This document shows, one piece after another, positions 37,426-45,329 of a stretch of DNA of 64,000 bases; position 1 is the first letter of the stretch; each line of letters begins with the position of its first letter. Below the pieces are notes generated by a model. The model ran no database searches. It saw nothing but the letters and a program-made list of their open reading frames with translations, and was not told the origin of the DNA. The stretch is from Bacteroidales bacterium. Lineage in GTDB: Bacteria > Bacteroidota > Bacteroidia > Bacteroidales > UBA7960. The position numbers were made by a program, and so were the translations under genes. The stretch covers positions 33,075 through 97,074 of the forward strand of contig SKRM01000031.1 of assembly GCA_007118495.1 (NCBI GenBank), read 5' to 3'.

Positions 37426-38163
37426 TTATTCTATTATCAGCGTAAAAGCTTGTTGTAGTCGGGCTGAAATGCTGTTGTATATAGACGGGTTTGTGTTTTC
37501 ATTTATAAGTAGTACTTCTTGCCCATTGAGCATGACAGTTTCTGCCTGCATGATCATACCAAAGTTCACCAGCCTTAGCAGCGATTCTGATTGTAAAACC
37601 ACCGAAGCAATTTTTGATTCATCTCTTGAAAAAACCAATTGTTGGGCACCCTGCCCTGATGCTGCCCGAATACGAACCTGTTCGGTAAAGTTGTATTCGT
37701 ATCTGACGGGAATTGACTGGGCAATGCCCCTGTGAAACAGTCCCTCCATAACAATTGCTGGCTGTTGTTCTGTTCCCAGGTGAAGGGTTATTTCAATCAT
37801 GGGGTAGATCCCTTGCGGTATATCGAATGAAATACCCGGCAAAACGGCCTCTCCGGCCAGGTTAATGTGATAGGGCTGGTCAAAATCAGAGATAAAGAAG
37901 ACATCATTCAAGCCTTCACCCCTTCGGCCGTCAAATGAAATATTTTCTACCACAATTTGTCCCTGCTCCAATATGAAACCATTGACCTGATTGTTAAACA
38001 TTGCGTCTTCAACTGATTTATCTGATTCAATCTGGTGTGTTTGAAGTGCAAATGAAAAACCAAGCCGGGCAGGTAATTTGTCGTTAGGTGGGTCAAAGAT
38101 CGTTTCGCAAGACACCATCAAAAGCAATAGTGTCAATATGCTGAATATGGGTGTGGTTTTCAC
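37426..38163 (-). CDS. Lipoprotein of unknown function upstream of the ECF sigma gene
   Basis: 245 residues from a GTG at 38163; the next in-frame Met is inside the signal peptide, so the GTG is preferred. The signal MKTTPIFSILTLLLLMVSC gives Cys19. The mature part is beta-rich, and ISFDIPQGIYPMIEITLHL resembles the strand pattern of DUF4382-type lipoproteins, such as the one at the other end of this gene group. It is probably co-transcribed with the sigma factor. No enzymatic motif is seen. Confidence 0.65.
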   Translation of the reverse strand: MKTTPIFSILTLLLLMVSCETIFDPPNDKLPARLGFSFALQTHQIESDKSVEDAMFNNQVNGFILEQGQIVVENISFDGRRGEGLNDVFFISDFDQPYHINLAGEAVLPGISFDIPQGIYPMIEITLHLGTEQQPAIVMEGLFHRGIAQSIPVRYEYNFTEQVRIRAASGQGAQQLVFSRDESKIASVVLQSESLLRLVNFGMIMQAETVMLNGQEVLLINENTNPSIYNSISARLQQAFTLIIE

Positions 38164-38277
38164 GTTGTGTATATATGTGTTACCCTTGATTACTTACAAT
38201 ACAGACGTAAGTAGCGGCAAAAAGGTTGGAATGATTATTGTGCCTCCCAACAATATACAAGATACGAAAATCATGGC

Positions 38278-38306
38278 TTGTCTCCGCGAAATAATCCGTA
38301 TTTTTG
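38278..38306 (+). promoter_or_regulatory. Bacteroidota-type promoter for the TPR-pfkA operon
   Basis: TTG at 38278-38280, 18 nt, then TATTTTTG at 38299-38306, matching the -33/-7 consensus. It ends about 25 nt before the ATG at 38331 and argues against a start at 38304. Confidence 0.65.
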
Positions 38307-38330
38307 CCACTTTGTTCACGATACAGTAAA

Positions 38331-39230
38331 ATGATATTTATGCGATTAACACGAATTCCACTTATAATTATTCTGATTTTTACAATCAATGGTTGTTCAA
38401 CGGTTCAGCATATTGATGAATTGTCTTCGGCTGCTTTGGCGGCTGATGAGCTTGGAGACAGGCATGAAGCCCTGCTGGCATATGAAGAGTTGATAAAGGC
38501 TCAGCAGGAGAGGGGAATGGAGACAGAAGGCAGCATTTATAACCGGGCTGGTATATTGGCCTTTGAGCTTGGCCACACTTCAATGGCCGTTGAATACCTT
38601 GAGCTGGCAAGGCATACCGATGATGCTACACCAGAGACCTTCTTCACACTTGCACTTGCATACAAGAAAGTTGACAATTTGTCGAGGGAGATTACAAATC
38701 TGGAAAGATACCTTGAACGCTATCCCCGCGGGGATGATGCACTACATGCAAGGGTGAGGTTGTTTGAAACACTGGTAGAGAGCATGAACTGGGACCAGGC
38801 CCACAGCTTATGGAGTGAGCTGCCCGGCAGCAGGTATCAGGAAGAAGACCTGCTTACAGGGTATTTCATGGTTAACCGTGCCCTGGGTTTTAACGATAAA
38901 CTAACAGAAATTGCAGAGCATCTGCTTGGGCTCAATGCTGAGAATATCACTGCGCTTGATTGGCTGGCGAAAAAGCATTTCAGGATGGCCGACAGCAGAT
39001 ACCGTGAAGAGATGGCGGTTTATGAACAAAACAGGACACACAGGCAATATGCCATTTTGCTTAGGGCGCTTGAGGTTATAAATACTGACCTTCATATCGC
39101 ACTTGATTACTTTAAACGTCTTTATGCCCTGGAACAAAGGAGCGAATACGCCAGTTACCTGGCAAATATTTATGAAAGATTCCAGGATGATGAAAGGGCC
39201 AGGTACTATCGGCAGAAAGTAACCAATTAA
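38331..39230 (+). CDS. TPR-repeat lipoprotein
   Basis: 299 residues from ATG 38331; ATG 38340 is equally possible. The lipoprotein signal ends in FTINGC. The mature protein is all helical with TPR-like pairs (DELGDRHEALLAYEELIKAQ, GHTSMAVEYLELARH, LERYLERYPRGDDAL), so it is probably a protein-interaction scaffold in the periplasm. It lies 10 nt upstream of pfkA and shares its promoter, although no functional link with glycolysis is obvious. Confidence 0.75.
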   Translation: MIFMRLTRIPLIIILIFTINGCSTVQHIDELSSAALAADELGDRHEALLAYEELIKAQQERGMETEGSIYNRAGILAFELGHTSMAVEYLELARHTDDATPETFFTLALAYKKVDNLSREITNLERYLERYPRGDDALHARVRLFETLVESMNWDQAHSLWSELPGSRYQEEDLLTGYFMVNRALGFNDKLTEIAEHLLGLNAENITALDWLAKKHFRMADSRYREEMAVYEQNRTHRQYAILLRALEVINTDLHIALDYFKRLYALEQRSEYASYLANIYERFQDDERARYYRQKVTN

Positions 39231-39240
39231 AGCAGAAGCA

Positions 39241-40221
39241 ATGGAAAGTATAAAAAAAATCGGCGTACTGACCTCAGGCGGAGACTCTCCGGGCATGAAT
39301 GCGGCCATCAGGGCGGTGGTGAAAGCTGGCGCACATTTTGGTGTTGAGGTTTTTGGTATTTATAAAGGGTATTATGGTTTGATCAATGATTTGATCAAAC
39401 CCCTTGCCAGCCAGGATGTGTACAATATTATTCACAGGGGAGGTACCATTTTAAAAAGTGCCCGCTGCAAAGAGTTTGAAACCAAAGAAGGTCGCAAAAA
39501 GGCCTATGAAAATATCCTGAAACATGGTTTGGGTGGATTGGTTGTTATCGGAGGTGACGGTACTTTAACCGGTGCAAGGTTGTTTGGGAAAGAATTTGAC
39601 TTTCCGGTGATTGGCCTGCCTGGAACTATCGACAATGATCTTTATGGAACAGACTATACAATTGGTTATGATACTGCTGTAAATACAGTTGTTTCAGCGG
39701 TTGATAAAATCAGAGATACGGCCCATTCACATGACCGGATATTTATTGTTGAAGTTATGGGCAGGGATGCGGGCTTTATTGCTTTGCGCAGCGGCATTGC
39801 CACAGCGGCTGAGAAGATACTGATCCCTGAGGCGAAAACCTTTATCGAAGACCTGCTTGATTCTATTGAAAAAGGAAGAACACAAGAAGAAGGTTCTGGT
39901 ATAATCATCGTTGCTGAAGGAGACGATTTTGGTGGTGCAAATGAGGTTGCAAAAAAGATCACTGAGCGCTTTCCTGATTATGATGTAAGGGTGTCGATAC
40001 TGGGGCATATTCAGCGTGGTGGCGCTCCATCGGCGTATGACAGGGTGCTTGCCAGTGGTTTGGGCTTTCAGTCGGTTAAGGCTTTACTTGATGGCCGCAG
40101 GGGTGTGATGGTAGGATCAATGAACAGGCAAATCGCCTTCACATCACTTGAAAAAACCATCAAATACAATCGACCCATTAATGCAGAACTTCATAGTATT
40201 GCAGAGATACTGGGTTTATAA
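39241..40221 (+). CDS. pfkA: ATP-dependent 6-phosphofructokinase
   Basis: 326 residues, standard bacterial PFK length. The ATP-binding GGDSPGMNAAIR, IGGDGTLTGA, the catalytic loop PGTIDNDL, VEVMGRDAGFIAL and LGHIQRGGAPSAYDR are intact. GGDGTL carries the Gly-Asp-Gly typical of ATP-dependent enzymes rather than the PPi-dependent pattern. It phosphorylates fructose-6-phosphate in glycolysis. The stop codon overlaps a terminator. Confidence 0.96.
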   Translation: MESIKKIGVLTSGGDSPGMNAAIRAVVKAGAHFGVEVFGIYKGYYGLINDLIKPLASQDVYNIIHRGGTILKSARCKEFETKEGRKKAYENILKHGLGGLVVIGGDGTLTGARLFGKEFDFPVIGLPGTIDNDLYGTDYTIGYDTAVNTVVSAVDKIRDTAHSHDRIFIVEVMGRDAGFIALRSGIATAAEKILIPEAKTFIEDLLDSIEKGRTQEEGSGIIIVAEGDDFGGANEVAKKITERFPDYDVRVSILGHIQRGGAPSAYDRVLASGLGFQSVKALLDGRRGVMVGSMNRQIAFTSLEKTIKYNRPINAELHSIAEILGL

Positions 40222-40245
40222 GGCACCAGCCTTACATTTTTTTTC
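40219..40245 (+). terminator. Rho-independent terminator of pfkA
   Basis: TAAGGC and GCCTTA form a 6-bp stem with loop ACCA, followed by CATTTTTTTTC. The stem starts at the pfkA stop codon. The rest of the 261-nt gap to the M14 gene holds another 9-bp inverted repeat, TTGGTCGAA/TTCGACCAA (40301-40331), a palindrome GATGCGCATC, and a promoter. Confidence 0.7.
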
Positions 40246-40386
40246 TTTCCTGCTTAAAAAAAATAAAAATTTCTGAATGGTCGCCCAAAGGCCAGGTTCA
40301 TTGGTCGAAATAGGGTTTCGGCTTCGACCAAGTATGATGCGCATCGCTGAAACTCCCTTGTATACTGGTGTTTACGGGGGTAAGGG

Positions 40387-40418
40387 TTTTTGCAAATATC
40401 AATTTTAGTTTATATTTG
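40387..40418 (+). promoter_or_regulatory. Bacteroidota-type promoter for the M14 peptidase gene
   Basis: TTTTTG at 40387-40392, 18 nt, then TATATTTG at 40411-40418: a full match to the TTTG/TAnnTTTG consensus. The leader to the ATG at 40483 would be about 58 nt. Confidence 0.75.
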
Positions 40419-40482
40419 TCAACTACAGAACAAGCTGAAAGATCATTCCATTCATTAACCAAATAACAAACTCCTATTACTT

Positions 40483-43062
40483 ATGAAGAAATTAACTGGC
40501 AGTATTTTTGTCTTGCTGCTTCTGCTTGGTGTTGTATGTCAGAATAACCTGAGTGCACAGCGGCCTTTGACGTATTTTCTTGATGATATCACTTACGACA
40601 GGCGGGTTCCAAGTCCTGAAGATTTTCTTGGATTTCAAATCGGTGAATGGCATTTACACCATGCCTTGCTGGTTCAATACATGGAAAAACTTGCTGAAAC
40701 ATCAGACAGGGTAGTTCTTTACGAATACGCCCGTTCGCATGAGTTCAGACCCCTTGTTCACGTGGTAATCACCTCTGAAGAGAATCAGCGAAATCTGGAG
40801 ACACTCAGGGATAACCATCTGGCGCTTACTGATCCGACCAGATCAGCTGGTATGGATGTGAGCAATATGCCCGCAGTGGTTCGCCTGGGATATGGGGTTC
40901 ACGGAAACGAACCAAGTTCACATAATGCTGCACCCCTGGTTGCCTATTACCTGGCAGCAGGTCAAAGTGCCAAAGTACAGGAGATTCTTGACAATATGAT
41001 CATCGTGATTGACCCTTCATTGAATCCTGATGGTCAAGACCGATTTGCAAGTTGGGTGAACAGGCATAAAAGCCGCACCCTGAATCCTGACCCCAACAGC
41101 AGGGAGTTTCGTGATGTATGGCCGGGTTCACGCACCAACCATTACTGGTTTGACCTGAACAGAGACTGGCTGCCTGTTCAGCACCCTGAAAGCAAGGGCC
41201 GGGTTCTGGCCTACCATCAGTGGAAACCCAATATCAATACAGATCATCATGAGTTTGGTTCAAACTCTACTTTCTTTTTTCAGCCAGGTGAGCCCCTGAG
41301 GGTACACCCCCGTACACCACGACGTACCGATGAGTTGACAAAAGATGTGGCCATGTTCCATGCAGCTGCCTTTGATAATATTGGTCAGACGTACTATATG
41401 CAGCAGGGGTTTGATGATTTTTACTATGGAAAGGGATCGACTTACCCTGATGTACAGGGAAGTATCGGTATTCTGTTTGAGCAAGCTTCAAGTCGCGGAC
41501 ATCAGCAGGAGACCATTCACGGCCTGCTGGATTTTGCCCAGACAATCCGAAACCAGGTTGTGGTTTCTATGTCAAGCATTGAGGCAGGTCTGCAAATGCG
41601 TGAGACATTGCTCAACCATTTGAGGTGGTTTTACAGTTCGGCCATTGAAGAAGCCGAAAGAGAAGATTTTCAGGCATATATATTTGGTGATGCATACGAT
41701 CAGGGTAGAAATTATCACCTGTTAGACATACTCGAAACCCATCAGATTGATTTCTTCGAAATTGGCCAGCAAGTCAGTGTTGACGGCAATGACTTTAAAC
41801 CAGGCAGTGCCTGGCTGATTCCTTTAAAACAGCCTCAATACAGGTTGATCCAGGCCATGTTTGAAACCATGCTGACTTACGAAGACAGTTTGTTCTACGA
41901 TGTTTCAACCTGGACCAAGCCCCTGGCTTTTAATATTCCTTACGGAAAAATTACCTCAACCAGACAACTGAATACACTTAAAGGGCAGTTGGTGAAGAAT
42001 GTTGAGCTTCCCACCGGCGGTGTTATCGGAGGTGAAGCCCAAATGGCCTATCTTTTTGAGTGGGATGAGTATTATGCCCCCAAGGCTTTGTACTATTTGC
42101 AGAACAAGGGTCTTCGTACCCATGTGGCCACCCAGCAATTCGTGATGCGCTTCAATGACGGAGATAAAGATTTTAATTATGGCAGCATCATGGTTCCGGT
42201 CAAAACCCAGGATGTGGATGAAAGACAATTGTTCACATGGGTGAGAGAAGCTGCAGAACTTGCTGGCATTGATATCTATTCGGTAAATACCAGTCTGGTT
42301 CAGGATGGGATTCATTTGGGAAGCGGCAGTTTTGCATCCTTGCAGAAACCCGAAATACTTATGGTCATCGGTTCAGGAACCAACAGTAGAGAGGCCGGAG
42401 AGGTCTGGCATATGCTTGACCAACGCTTTGATATGCCCATTACCATGGTTGAAATTGAACGTATGTCATCAACCGATTTGAACCGTTACAATGTCATCGT
42501 TCTTGTGTCGGGATCATTTAACGCTTTGGGTAATGCCGGCAGGGATGAACTTCTGCGCTGGGCACGTTCAGGCGGAACCATAGTTGCCTTGGGGAACGCT
42601 AATTCGTGGCTTGACAGGGCTGATTTTATCAATATGGAAACCATCTCTACCCCAGATATTGAAGAGCCTGAAATGTTGCCCTATGTGCACAGAAGCGATT
42701 ACCGCGGAGCAAGGCGGATATCCGGAAGTATATTCCTGACAGAAATAGACGTTACCCATCCCGTGGCATACGGATACCGACGCAGCGAATTGCCTGTATA
42801 TGTATCCGGTGCATATGCTGCAAAACCAGGGAGTAATCCATTTGCCAACCCCATGATATTTAAGCAGAATTCACTGATGAGTGGCTATGTATGGGAGCCT
42901 TATTTGCATCATATGGATGGTTCAGCAGGAATTCTTATTAACAGAACAGGCCGGGGAACAGTGGTATCACTCATTCATAATCCCAATTTCAGGGCATTCT
43001 GGTTTGGAAACAGCAAACTGTTTATGAATGCCATCTTCTTTGGACAGATTATGGGCACCTGA
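40483..43062 (+). CDS. Secreted M14-family zinc carboxypeptidase
   Basis: 859 residues with signal peptide cleaved near NLSAQRP. The M14 domain spans about 45-370 with zinc ligands His and Glu in GVHGNEPSS; NTDHHEFGS is the later part of the active site. The C-terminal half (about 400-859) includes a GATase-like fold segment (VIVLVSGSFNAL), seen in large Bacteroidota M14 proteins. It removes C-terminal amino acids from peptides in the periplasm or outside. A full promoter precedes it and a strong hairpin follows. Confidence 0.9.
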   Translation: MKKLTGSIFVLLLLLGVVCQNNLSAQRPLTYFLDDITYDRRVPSPEDFLGFQIGEWHLHHALLVQYMEKLAETSDRVVLYEYARSHEFRPLVHVVITSEENQRNLETLRDNHLALTDPTRSAGMDVSNMPAVVRLGYGVHGNEPSSHNAAPLVAYYLAAGQSAKVQEILDNMIIVIDPSLNPDGQDRFASWVNRHKSRTLNPDPNSREFRDVWPGSRTNHYWFDLNRDWLPVQHPESKGRVLAYHQWKPNINTDHHEFGSNSTFFFQPGEPLRVHPRTPRRTDELTKDVAMFHAAAFDNIGQTYYMQQGFDDFYYGKGSTYPDVQGSIGILFEQASSRGHQQETIHGLLDFAQTIRNQVVVSMSSIEAGLQMRETLLNHLRWFYSSAIEEAEREDFQAYIFGDAYDQGRNYHLLDILETHQIDFFEIGQQVSVDGNDFKPGSAWLIPLKQPQYRLIQAMFETMLTYEDSLFYDVSTWTKPLAFNIPYGKITSTRQLNTLKGQLVKNVELPTGGVIGGEAQMAYLFEWDEYYAPKALYYLQNKGLRTHVATQQFVMRFNDGDKDFNYGSIMVPVKTQDVDERQLFTWVREAAELAGIDIYSVNTSLVQDGIHLGSGSFASLQKPEILMVIGSGTNSREAGEVWHMLDQRFDMPITMVEIERMSSTDLNRYNVIVLVSGSFNALGNAGRDELLRWARSGGTIVALGNANSWLDRADFINMETISTPDIEEPEMLPYVHRSDYRGARRISGSIFLTEIDVTHPVAYGYRRSELPVYVSGAYAAKPGSNPFANPMIFKQNSLMSGYVWEPYLHHMDGSAGILINRTGRGTVVSLIHNPNFRAFWFGNSKLFMNAIFFGQIMGT

Positions 43063-43093
43063 TACATGTAAATATCAGCGCGATTGATATAAA

Positions 43094-43126
43094 AACAGGC
43101 CGGACATTATGTTGTTCCGGCCTGTT
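43094..43126. terminator. Bidirectional terminator between the M14 and HMG-CoA reductase genes
   Basis: AACAGGCCGGA and TCCGGCCTGTT form a perfect 11-bp GC-rich stem with an 11-nt loop. ATTTTTT follows on the plus strand and TTTTATATC on the minus strand, so it can end both convergent transcripts. Confidence 0.88.
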
Positions 43127-43145
43127 ATTTTTTGGAGGGTGGTGG

Positions 43146-44318
43146 TTAGTTTGGCTTGCTGTCAGGTCTGTTGCGGCCTAGTTTTTCGTGGGCTGTTACA
43201 AAATCTCCTGCTACCACTGCAGCGGCAAGCGACAATTCTCCTGCAAGTAATGTGCCCGTGACGATTTCAGCAAACTTATGCACTTTCCCCTCACCATAGC
43301 AACCGAGTATTTCAAGGCACTCCCTTTGTGTCGGAAGTGAAGTTCCTCCGCCCACTGTTCCCACTACAAGTGATGGCAGGCGCAGTGACACGTAAAGATC
43401 TTTTCCTGAAACTTCAGTATGGATTTGTCCGACACATGATTCACTGACATTGGCCAGATCTTGACCGCATGCCATGAAAAGGGCTGCAATGCCATTGGCC
43501 AGGTGACCATTTGAACCCAACGCACCGGCAATAAGGCCTCCGGCCACTTGCCTGTGGTAAGCGGCATTGATGGCTTTTGCGTTGGTATGCAAGAGTCTTG
43601 AAATGATTTTTTCTTTCAATAAAACTTCAGCAGTCAATGATTTTCCCCTGCCAAGAATACTGTTGATATGTGCCGGTTTTTTATCAACGGCCATATTGCT
43701 TTCAATGGCATAATCAATGATGGGGTAATGTGTGGATATGTATTTGCAAATCTCATGTGATGCTTTGGTAATCATATTCATACCCATGGCATCACCAGAA
43801 GAAAAATAGAAGCGGACAATGACCATACGGCCTTGTATAAAACTGTGATGTTTGATTAATTTCCCGTGCCGGGTGGTACCTTCGGCAATTGCCTTCAATT
43901 GACTGAAATTTTCCACAATCCATTGCGAAAAAGCTTTGGCTTTATGTACATCTTCTAAAACAAAATAGGGCGCCCGTTGTATGCTGTCGGCTGTCACAAC
44001 CACATTGACTCCACCAGATAAACTGATGGCATGTGCCCCCCGGTTGTATGATGAGACAAGTGCACCTTCAGAAGTGGCCATGGGTACAAAAAAATTCCCT
44101 TTGGCATGTTCGCCATGAATAAGTAGAGGCCCTATAACACCAACAGGCAATTGGGCAAAACCTATGATATTCTCGATATTACCTCTGGTCAGGTCAGGGT
44201 CAATGGCGCTGCTGGTAAGGTATTCGGGTTTGTGACCACTCAATTTGGATAGAAACTTCACCCTCTCCCTGATGGCCTCGGCTGAATAGTCGTTGTCACG
44301 TTTTTTTGGTAGTTTCAT
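43146..44318 (-). CDS. HMG-CoA reductase, class I-like
   Basis: 390 residues. Class I motifs are clear: ENIIGFAQLPVGVIGPL, MATSEGALVSSYNRG with Glu84, SSGDAMGMNMITK, DKKPAHIN with Asp212/Lys213, and ACGQDLAN with the catalytic Asp. The C-terminal His377 in AHEKLGRNR matches the class I catalytic His region. It reduces HMG-CoA to mevalonate with NADPH. No other mevalonate-pathway gene is in the window. It has no membrane domain, as in archaeal and bacterial class I enzymes. It overlaps the upstream MscS gene by 4 nt. Confidence 0.88.
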   Translation of the reverse strand: MKLPKKRDNDYSAEAIRERVKFLSKLSGHKPEYLTSSAIDPDLTRGNIENIIGFAQLPVGVIGPLLIHGEHAKGNFFVPMATSEGALVSSYNRGAHAISLSGGVNVVVTADSIQRAPYFVLEDVHKAKAFSQWIVENFSQLKAIAEGTTRHGKLIKHHSFIQGRMVIVRFYFSSGDAMGMNMITKASHEICKYISTHYPIIDYAIESNMAVDKKPAHINSILGRGKSLTAEVLLKEKIISRLLHTNAKAINAAYHRQVAGGLIAGALGSNGHLANGIAALFMACGQDLANVSESCVGQIHTEVSGKDLYVSLRLPSLVVGTVGGGTSLPTQRECLEILGCYGEGKVHKFAEIVTGTLLAGELSLAAAVVAGDFVTAHEKLGRNRPDSKPN

Positions 44319-45193
44319 GTGTTTTGATTTGTGGAGGATATATCTGGAGTTGTTTTAATGTAAACATCTCTTTGTGGAAAGGGGATCTGCACCCCATGTT
44401 TTTCAAATTTTTTGATAATTCCCAAATTCAGGTCGCTGATAAATTTGCCTCGGCGGTGCATCAGGGTGTTTGTCCAGACCAGCAACTCCATGTGAATGCC
44501 ATTGTCACCAAATTCTTTTAACCTGATGGCTGGGGAGGGATCTTTCAGCACATTTGGGTCTTCAAGACCCACCTCTACAAGAAGACGCTGAACCAGGTCG
44601 ATGTCACTTCCGTAAGCCACTGAAACAGGGATGCGAAATCTGATCTTCAGATCATGGTGGCTCCAGTTGATAACACGTGATTGCATAAATTCAGAGTTGG
44701 GAACGATGATTGATACATTGTCATTGGTTTGGATGGTAGTGGCCCTGGCCGAAATTTTGATCACCCTCCCATGGGTGTTGTCAATGGCGATTCTGTCTCC
44801 AACCTTGATCGGCCTTTCAAGCAATATAATGATTCCGCTGACAAAATTATTGGTGATATGCTGTAAACCAAAACCAATACCAATACCAAGGGCACCAGCA
44901 AGTACGGTCAGGGCACTCAGGTCAATGCCTGCAGTCTGAAAAATAATAAGCAGCCCCAGGAAAATGAATATATATCTTACAATAGACCCAATGGCCTGCC
45001 GGACACCAATTTCGGGGGTGTACCTGATCAGCACATGGTTCACAAGAATTTTCCTTAATCTTGAAGCCAGCCAGAATACAAGGACAATCCCAATGATAAA
45101 ATATAAAACAGATCCTGCGGTAAGGGTTGAATTACCCAGTTCCCATATGGGGTAATCAAGATATCGGGAAATATTGGTATTGATTTTTTCCAT
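44315..45193 (-). CDS. MscS-family mechanosensitive channel (first)
   Basis: 292 residues from ATG 45193 (MEKINTNIS); the longer start at 45220 is TTG and would lie across the -7 box. Three membrane segments lead into the pore helix AGALGIGIGFGLQHITNNF, followed by the beta domain (RPIKVGDRIAID, GRVIKISARATTI, VPNSEFMQS). It opens under membrane tension to release solutes after osmotic downshock. The stop overlaps the HMG-CoA reductase start by 4 nt (ATGA). Confidence 0.9.
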   Translation of the reverse strand: MEKINTNISRYLDYPIWELGNSTLTAGSVLYFIIGIVLVFWLASRLRKILVNHVLIRYTPEIGVRQAIGSIVRYIFIFLGLLIIFQTAGIDLSALTVLAGALGIGIGFGLQHITNNFVSGIIILLERPIKVGDRIAIDNTHGRVIKISARATTIQTNDNVSIIVPNSEFMQSRVINWSHHDLKIRFRIPVSVAYGSDIDLVQRLLVEVGLEDPNVLKDPSPAIRLKEFGDNGIHMELLVWTNTLMHRRGKFISDLNLGIIKKFEKHGVQIPFPQRDVYIKTTPDISSTNQNT

Positions 45194-45217
45194 CTGTCTT
45201 AAGCTTGTCTTTAGTTG

Positions 45218-45243
45218 CAAATTTAGTGAAATGTGTGGTCAAA
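45218..45243 (-). promoter_or_regulatory. Probable promoter of the MscS / HMG-CoA reductase pair
   Basis: On the minus strand a perfect -7 box TAAATTTG (complement of 45218-45225) lies about 25 nt before ATG 45193. A TTTG (45240-45243) is 14 nt upstream, somewhat short. It supports the internal ATG over the TTG start. Confidence 0.45.
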
Positions 45244-45329
45244 AAATTAATAATGACAGATTAAACCATGGCATGACATTTTTGTCTAATGATTGAATTT
45301 ACTAAAACCCCTAATATAAGTTGTTGATT

